NCBI GenBank assembly: GCA_027064945.1
Contig: JAMOPB010000474.1
Coordinates: 1 to 26,560 of the forward strand
DNA: 26,560 bases
Source: Candidatus Cloacimonadota bacterium
GTDB lineage: Bacteria > Cloacimonadota > Cloacimonadia > Cloacimonadales > TCS61
Direction: 5' to 3'
This document shows positions 21,780 to 26,560 of this stretch, one piece after another (the stretch's first letter is position 1; each line of letters begins with the position of its first letter). Both the position numbers and the translations under genes were made by a program. Under the pieces are notes generated by a model. The model made no database searches, was not told the DNA's origin, and saw only the letters and a list, made by a program, of their open reading frames with translations.

Positions 21780-23771
21780 ATGAAACGAATTGTGTTTATA
21801 ATTGCTTTGATTGCGATAAATATTTTTGCGTATAGTGCTATTAATGAGACAATGATTAGAGATGCGAAAGAATTTTACTCGAAAGGGTATTATCATAGAG
21901 CTGAAAAATTGTTGCTTTCGGCCGTAAATGTTCCGGATTCAATTTCCACAAAAGGAGATAGAGTTAATCCTGAATATCATTATTGGTTAGGGCAAACATA
22001 CTTAGCACAGCAAAAATATACACTTGCTTATAAGGAATTTGAATTATTCTCCGAATTTGGCTTTGGAGATCAAACAATGGGGATTGATAATGTTCTAGAT
22101 ATAATTGCGAGAGGTATTTACCAATCACCTGAATCTGGGACAGTATATTCCCTAGGGAAAATGAGAGGGAATATTAATAGCGAATATTCTGATTTTGCAC
22201 CTGTTATTTCAGATAATGGAAGAGATTTGTATTATACTTCTTCCAGACTTGCAGATTTGAAGAAGGACAATATCTGGATTTCAAGAAATATCAGTGGTAA
22301 TTGGCGAAAATCTTATTTAGTAAAAGAGTTATCTTCAGATGGACATGATTCATTCGGTTCTATCTCAAAAGATGGTAATGTTGCCTATGTATATGGCACT
22401 TTTATGAATAATAAAAAAGGAGCTATTTTTACTCGAGAAAAAAATAATGGGAAATGGGGTGCTCCAAAGTTGATTGAACAAATTAACACAAAGCGAACAG
22501 AAATGCATCCGTTTATCTATGAAGATGAAGATGAGAAAATATTGTTTTTCTCAAGTAATTCTGAAGAAGGTTTTGGTGGCTTAGATCTTTATGTTTCTAT
22601 CTTTGAAGATGGAGAATGGTCAAATGCAATAAATTTAGGACCTTCAATTAATACAGAGAAAAACGAAGAAACTCCATTCTTTGATGGAGAAACTCTCTTC
22701 TTTGCATCAGATGGACATCCCGGATTAGGCAAATTGGATATTTTTAAAGCTACAAGAGGTTTATCTTATACGGAATGGTTAGATATCGAGAATCTTGGTA
22801 TTTATGTAAATTCTGTTCGTAATGATAGATACTTTGTAAAAGACGAAAATTCTCAAAAAGCTTACCTCTCTTCTGATAGAGTTGGAGGTAAAGGATTTGA
22901 AGATATTTATGTTCTGAATTTGGAAAAGAAAGTTGCTGAATCTGAAGTTGCTAATAAATGTAAAATTTATGGTCATATAATGGACGATTCTGCTGAGCAG
23001 AAACCGGTTAAGGCTTCTATTAATTTTACTGTTCAATCTGAATTCGAAAAATATCAAATGAATGTAGTTTCTAAAGAAGATGGATATTTTGAATTGCTTG
23101 TGCCACATAATAGTACTTGTGAATATAAGATTTCTGAAGAAAACTATATGACTGTATTAGGTGTTATTGCAATTGAAAATCAAAATGAAATAGAACATAA
23201 TATTTTCCTTTCAGAACTAATTGTTGAAAAAGAGATTGTTATCGAAAATATCTATTTTGATTTTAATAAAGCAACACTTCAAGATAGTTCATTTGCTACA
23301 TTAGATATTTTGAAGGAAACTTGTCTTTCTAATCCAAATCTGGTTATTGAAATTAGTGGTCATACTGATAATGTTGGTTCTGAGAAATATAATCAAAATC
23401 TTTCTCAACTTAGAGCAGATGCAGTAGTTCAGTATTTGGTTGATAATGGTGTTGATGCAAAATCTCTTATTTCCAAAGGTTATGGAGAAGCTAAACCAAT
23501 TGCAGATAATGATACTGAAGTAGGACGTGCTAAAAATCGCCGAGTAGAAATGAAAGTATTGGAAGATATCTCATCCGAAGAGGAAGTAATCATTGAAGAA
23601 ACTGAGATTATCGATGAAACTGAAAATATTGATAATGAAGTTGAATCAATTGAGAACTCTGACGTGATGGAAGAAACGGAAAAAGTTGAAGATACTAATG
23701 CCGTAAATGAAGATGAGCTCCAAAAAGAAGTTGAAAATGTTAATGAAGCTAATGTGGGTAATGTTGAATGA
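21780..23771 (+). CDS. PorE-like TPR / PD40 propeller / CRD / OmpA protein
   Basis: 663-residue periplasmic protein. The start follows gagga (21771-21775). Residues 1-19 are a signal peptide (cleavage near AYS/A) with no lipobox cysteine. Residues about 23-95 are TPR-like helices (K-G-Y-Y-x-R-A-E, Y-W-L-G-Q-T-Y-L-A). Residues about 128-390 hold about five PD40/WD40-like blades (S-D-F-A-P-V-I-S-D-N-G; L-F-F-S-S-N; L-F-F-A-S-D-G). Residues about 394-480 resemble a carboxypeptidase-regulatory domain (G-H-I-M-D-D ... D-G-Y-F-E). Residues 488-595 are OmpA-like, with Asp530 in G-H-T-D-N and Arg545 in S-Q-L-R-A fitting the peptidoglycan-binding pair. This domain order matches Porphyromonas PorE (PG1058), a T9SS component. 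A generic OmpA/PD40 protein is the alternative. Residues 595-663 form an unusual Glu-rich tail. It is the last gene before a strong terminator. Confidence 0.85.
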   Translation: MKRIVFIIALIAINIFAYSAINETMIRDAKEFYSKGYYHRAEKLLLSAVNVPDSISTKGDRVNPEYHYWLGQTYLAQQKYTLAYKEFELFSEFGFGDQTMGIDNVLDIIARGIYQSPESGTVYSLGKMRGNINSEYSDFAPVISDNGRDLYYTSSRLADLKKDNIWISRNISGNWRKSYLVKELSSDGHDSFGSISKDGNVAYVYGTFMNNKKGAIFTREKNNGKWGAPKLIEQINTKRTEMHPFIYEDEDEKILFFSSNSEEGFGGLDLYVSIFEDGEWSNAINLGPSINTEKNEETPFFDGETLFFASDGHPGLGKLDIFKATRGLSYTEWLDIENLGIYVNSVRNDRYFVKDENSQKAYLSSDRVGGKGFEDIYVLNLEKKVAESEVANKCKIYGHIMDDSAEQKPVKASINFTVQSEFEKYQMNVVSKEDGYFELLVPHNSTCEYKISEENYMTVLGVIAIENQNEIEHNIFLSELIVEKEIVIENIYFDFNKATLQDSSFATLDILKETCLSNPNLVIEISGHTDNVGSEKYNQNLSQLRADAVVQYLVDNGVDAKSLISKGYGEAKPIADNDTEVGRAKNRRVEMKVLEDISSEEEVIIEETEIIDETENIDNEVESIENSDVMEETEKVEDTNAVNEDELQKEVENVNEANVGNVE

Positions 23772-23794
23772 TTTATAAAATCATTTAATCTTCT

Positions 23795-23839
23795 AATGCT
23801 CATAAGTCCTTTTTGAAGGGCTTATGAGCATTTTTTTTT
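23795..23839 (+). terminator. Operon terminator after the PorE-like gene
   Basis: A 17-bp stem pairs 23795-23811 with 23816-23832 (core atgctcataag / cttatgagcat, one G-T wobble) around the 4-nt loop tttg. T residues run from 23831 to 23839. It begins 23 nt after the stop codon at 23769-23771 and is the first clear terminator after 998, so it defines the 3' end of a three-gene operon. Confidence 0.93.
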
Positions 23840-23861
23840 ATTTTATCAATACAGCTGAGTT

Positions 23862-23898
23862 ATAGGGACAAAACATTTATAGTTTTGTCCCTATTTTT
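23862..23898 (+). terminator. Second, weaker terminator-like hairpin
   Basis: A perfect 13-bp stem pairs 23862-23874 (atagggacaaaac) with 23882-23894 (gttttgtccctat) around a 7-nt loop, followed by a short T run at 23894-23898. It lies 22 nt after the main terminator. The opposite strand has no T-tract after the stem, so it reads best as a back-up terminator on the + strand. Confidence 0.68.
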
Positions 23899-24334
23899 AT
23901 TTGCTTAGCTTATCTGTTTTGTATAGATGTTTGTAAATAATTTTCTTTATCATCTGATTTTATTAGACAAATAAATACTGTTTTTATAAGTATCCCTAAA
24001 CTGATTTCTTTTTACAAATGTAGCTATAATATGCTGAAGATGTATATGTTAGAATAGTCATCTTAAAATATCCCATATTTGATAAATGTTAATAAATTGA
24101 ATAGGTATTATATTTACTTGTTTAAAGGTAAACACATTTTTAGGCATTATCAAAGGTTTTACTTAACTCTATAGAATTATTACTAATTAAATATTGTTTA
24201 TGGTTCAATAACTTTTTATTATAATCTCAAACATTTTTAAAAAAAAAATAAAAATTGAATTTATATTTGACAAACAATAATAATTTTCAAAAATTAACAA
24301 TAAAAAAGTTTAAAAAAATAGCTAGGGGTTAATT
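23899..24334. promoter_or_regulatory. AT-rich intergenic region, presumed promoter of the second large gene
   Basis: 436 nt with no credible gene. It separates the terminators from the next start and should hold that gene's promoter. A perfect TATAAT occurs at 24220-24225, but nothing close to TTGACA lies 16-18 nt upstream. A perfect TTGACA at 24267-24272 has only aaaatt at the matching -10 position. The Bacteroidetes -33/-7 pattern is not evident either. The promoter is therefore not placed. Long A runs at 24239-24248 and 24301-24318 precede the SD aggggtt (24324-24330). Confidence 0.45.
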
Positions 24335-26560
24335 ATGAAAAGAATTTTATTGATTTTATTGCTGATGTGTGGACTTTTATTTTCAGCAAACAGTCTATTG
24401 GGAAAACCTGTTTTAGATGGATCTTATGAATTTATACTTCAAGAAATTCAAGAAGATTCTAATGGGGAAATAGGTACAGCAATTGAAGACTTGATTATTG
24501 ACGGGGCAATTGATGATTCTGTTGGTAGCACAAATTCTATTGCTGTCATTGCGGTAGATAATACGAATGGGGTTTGGCAATATTCCTTGGATAATGGAAT
24601 TAATTGGCAAAATTTCACTCTAAATGTAGGAAGCTATGTTGATATAGCAAATCAAGCTGTATTGCTTAGTGGTAATGCAACTAATAATGATACAAATCGC
24701 GTTAGATTTGTTCCAAATCCGGGTTATCCTGATGAATTAGCTGATCAGGCTGAGATTGACGGTAATTCATCTTTTAGATTTCTAGCTTGGAATGAAACTA
24801 TTGGCGCAATGGGAGAAGTTATTGATGCAACAATTCCTGACAATGAATCATTAAGTGAAGATAGTGCAAACGCTTATATTACAATTATCTCAGTAAATGA
24901 TGATCCTGTAATATATCAAGATGGGAATGAAATTATCGAATCATATGTATATCCAAATACCATTTTGGAAAATACGGAATTTGATTTAAGTCTTCTTAAT
25001 TTTTTAGTGGATGATACTGATATTGGATCTAATAGATTGATTATGGAATTTAGTACAAGTAATGGAATCTTCCAATTTGACGTAGATAGGGATACAAGAT
25101 TTATCTCCGGTAATGGCACAGGAAATGTTACATTGGTTGCTCCTATTCCACAGCTTAATTCTCTATTATCAAACGCTACTTATACTTCAAATTTTCAATT
25201 TTCAGGAAACGATACAATCTCGGTTAGATTAAATGATCAAGGTAAGGTCGGTATTGGCGGTGGTGATGATATTATTAGATATTTCATATTAGATGTAATT
25301 CTTAGGAATCATGCTCCAATTTTAGATAATAGCATTGATCACGTTCTTAATCCAATATTTGAAGATGAGAACAATAATTCCGGAACTGCAATATCAGATA
25401 TAATTGTAGAAAATTCAATTTCAGATATCAATAATCCAATTGCACATGAAGCAATTGCAGTTATTGAGGTTGATAACTCTAATGGAGTTTGGCAATACAG
25501 CCTTGATAATGGGGTTTCTTTTACTAATATTACAAATATTGTAGGAAGTAATGTTAATCTTGAAAATAATGCTTTATTATTGGATGGAGATCTATCCGGA
25601 GATGAAACAAATAAACTTCGATTTGTTCCCAATGAGGATTATTATGGCACTTCAAAAATTAGTTTCCGAGCATGGGATAAAAGCGAATTCACTGTTGGTT
25701 CTACAGCTGATGCTTCTGTAAATGGTGGGTTAACCTCTTTTAGCTCTGAAAGTGATATCGCTGAAATAAATATCTTATCTGAGAATGATGCTCCTACATT
25801 AACTATAAATAATACTTTAGTTGATGATGAGATTAGGTTATATCTTCCAATCACTAATCCATTTGAATATCATTTTACAGAATCCGACACAATTTTTGTG
25901 AATGATGTAGATATAATGGATGGAACAATTATCATTAATCTTACTGTTCAAAAAGGTATTATTACATTTGCAGAAAATAGTGGATTTATCGCATATAATG
26001 GTACTTCAACAGTTACAATTAGTGGAACAATGGAAGAAGTAAACAATCGATTATCGGATTTCACATATACAGCTGATAATGGGGAAACAGGCTTGGAAAT
26101 TCTAAATTTCTTGATTTATGATTCAAGATCAAGAGCACAAATCAGTAGAGATTTGGTTTTTCAATTAGATAATTCATCTCCTACTGTAACTTCTTCGCCT
26201 GTATTAAATGCAGTTGAAGATAGTAATTATTCTTATACAATTACTACTTTTGATGCTGATGATAATTATATTATTTTTGATTATGTTACTTTGCCGGATT
26301 GGCTTACTTTTATGAATAACGGAGATGGAACAGCTACACTTAGTGGAATTCCTCTGAACGATCATGTAGGCAATAATGATGTGGTAATTACAGTAGCAGA
26401 TGCATATAATGAAAACAATCCATTTGAGCATGTATTTAGCATAAACGTTTTAAATACAAATGACGCACCATATTTTAGCAGTACACCAATTTTATCAGCA
26501 ACCGAAGATCAATTATATACTTATTCCGTAACAGCTGATGATGTGGACGCAGTACATGAT
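24335..26560 (+). CDS. Second large secreted repeat protein, 5' part only (742 codons, open at right edge)
   Basis: Probable surface adhesin or matrix protein, truncated by the window. ATG at 24335 follows agggg (24324-24328). Residues 1-23 are a signal peptide (MKR, then a Leu-rich core). The Cys at residue 12 is preceded by Met, so it is not a lipobox. Residues 69-191 and 374-487 are a duplicated cadherin-like adhesin module with V-D-N-x-N-G-V-W-Q-Y-S-L-D-N-G, L-L-x-G, R-F-V-P-N and F-R-A-W at matching positions. These motifs recur in large bacterial repeat adhesins. Residues 616-711 resemble a putative Ig/dystroglycan-type cadherin domain (E-D-S-N-Y-S-Y-T-I, L-P-D-W-L-T-F, G-T-A-T-L-S-G-I-P). 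A second copy begins at 712. No stop occurs in frame. It is a separate transcription unit after the terminators. Its C-terminus, and so any T9SS signal, is outside the window. Confidence 0.88.
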   Translation, partial: MKRILLILLLMCGLLFSANSLLGKPVLDGSYEFILQEIQEDSNGEIGTAIEDLIIDGAIDDSVGSTNSIAVIAVDNTNGVWQYSLDNGINWQNFTLNVGSYVDIANQAVLLSGNATNNDTNRVRFVPNPGYPDELADQAEIDGNSSFRFLAWNETIGAMGEVIDATIPDNESLSEDSANAYITIISVNDDPVIYQDGNEIIESYVYPNTILENTEFDLSLLNFLVDDTDIGSNRLIMEFSTSNGIFQFDVDRDTRFISGNGTGNVTLVAPIPQLNSLLSNATYTSNFQFSGNDTISVRLNDQGKVGIGGGDDIIRYFILDVILRNHAPILDNSIDHVLNPIFEDENNNSGTAISDIIVENSISDINNPIAHEAIAVIEVDNSNGVWQYSLDNGVSFTNITNIVGSNVNLENNALLLDGDLSGDETNKLRFVPNEDYYGTSKISFRAWDKSEFTVGSTADASVNGGLTSFSSESDIAEINILSENDAPTLTINNTLVDDEIRLYLPITNPFEYHFTESDTIFVNDVDIMDGTIIINLTVQKGIITFAENSGFIAYNGTSTVTISGTMEEVNNRLSDFTYTADNGETGLEILNFLIYDSRSRAQISRDLVFQLDNSSPTVTSSPVLNAVEDSNYSYTITTFDADDNYIIFDYVTLPDWLTFMNNGDGTATLSGIPLNDHVGNNDVVITVADAYNENNPFEHVFSINVLNTNDAPYFSSTPILSATEDQLYTYSVTADDVDAVHD
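24539..24907 (+). repeat. Adhesin module copy 1 (residues 69-191)
   Basis: Contains V-D-N-T-N-G-V-W-Q-Y-S-L-D-N-G around Trp81, then L-L-S-G, R-F-V-P-N, F-R-F-L-A-W and a closing I-T-I-I-S-V-N-D-D-P. The same landmarks recur in copy 2 at offsets of about 296-305 residues. The copies are similar at the protein level and diverged in DNA, so the duplication is not recent. Confidence 0.8.
25454..25795 (+). repeat. Adhesin module copy 2 (residues 374-487)
   Basis: Contains V-D-N-S-N-G-V-W-Q-Y-S-L-D-N-G around Trp386, then L-L-L-D-G, R-F-V-P-N, F-R-A-W-D and a closing E-N-D-A-P. It lacks a few residues present in copy 1 between the R-F-V-P-N and F-R-x-W landmarks. The closing N-D-A-P is the usual boundary of cadherin-like adhesin repeats. 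Confidence 0.8.

Noticed and set aside
23480..23803. 107-codon minus-strand frame rich in Ser and Thr
   Set aside because: It is the antisense of the OmpA domain and of the Glu-rich tail (gaa/gat codons read as ttc/atc/tca), so its low complexity is explained. It also runs into the terminator region.
24267..24300. TTGACA at 24267-24272 as the -35 of the second large gene
   Set aside because: The position 17 nt downstream reads aaaatt, and the nearest TATAAT-like hexamer is too far. In such AT-rich DNA the match is weak evidence.

Overview
The window is AT-rich, all on the + strand, and devoted to secreted or outer-membrane proteins. It holds four protein genes, three of them complete. The combination of a C-terminal PNP/FlgD-Ig-like sorting domain, a PorV/PorQ-family barrel and a PorE-like TPR/propeller/OmpA protein points to a Gram-negative bacterium of the Fibrobacteres-Chlorobi-Bacteroidetes (FCB) superphylum with a type IX secretion system (T9SS). 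The low GC and the style of the repeat proteins make an uncultured lineage such as Cloacimonadota or Delongbacteria my best guess. No rRNA, tRNA or phylogenetic marker is present, so this is inference.

Layout. Positions 8-45 are the rho-independent terminator of a gene to the left of the window. Positions 46-997 have no credible long gene, but contain two near-identical 28-nt copies (716-743 and 908-935), each with a Shine-Dalgarno (SD) sequence and a five-codon micro-ORF reading MFRYG. From 998 to 20731 one uninterrupted gene encodes a 6577-residue exported protein. It is built of bacterial Ig-like domains, with an EF-hand-like pair, several Asp/Asn-rich calcium-type loops, a threefold C-terminal module and a terminal sorting domain. 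A strong hairpin without a U-tract (20738-20766) separates it from a PorV/PorQ-family barrel gene (20785-21738). After 41 nt comes a PorE-like gene (21780-23771), then a strong terminator (23795-23839) and a second hairpin with a short U-tract (23862-23898). A 436-nt AT-rich gap follows. A second large secreted repeat protein starts at 24335 and runs off the right edge, open for all 742 codons seen.

How they may work together. The three genes from 998 to 23771 are co-directional, closely spaced and share one strong terminator, so they look like one operon. The giant protein is the likely T9SS cargo. PorV in Bacteroidetes receives cargo tails at the outer membrane, and PorE ties the T9SS apparatus to peptidoglycan. 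The unusual part is the linkage of a giant cargo to its own PorV-like and PorE-like proteins, which suggests a dedicated surface-display cassette. This rests on motif recognition by eye and has not been confirmed by searches or structure prediction.
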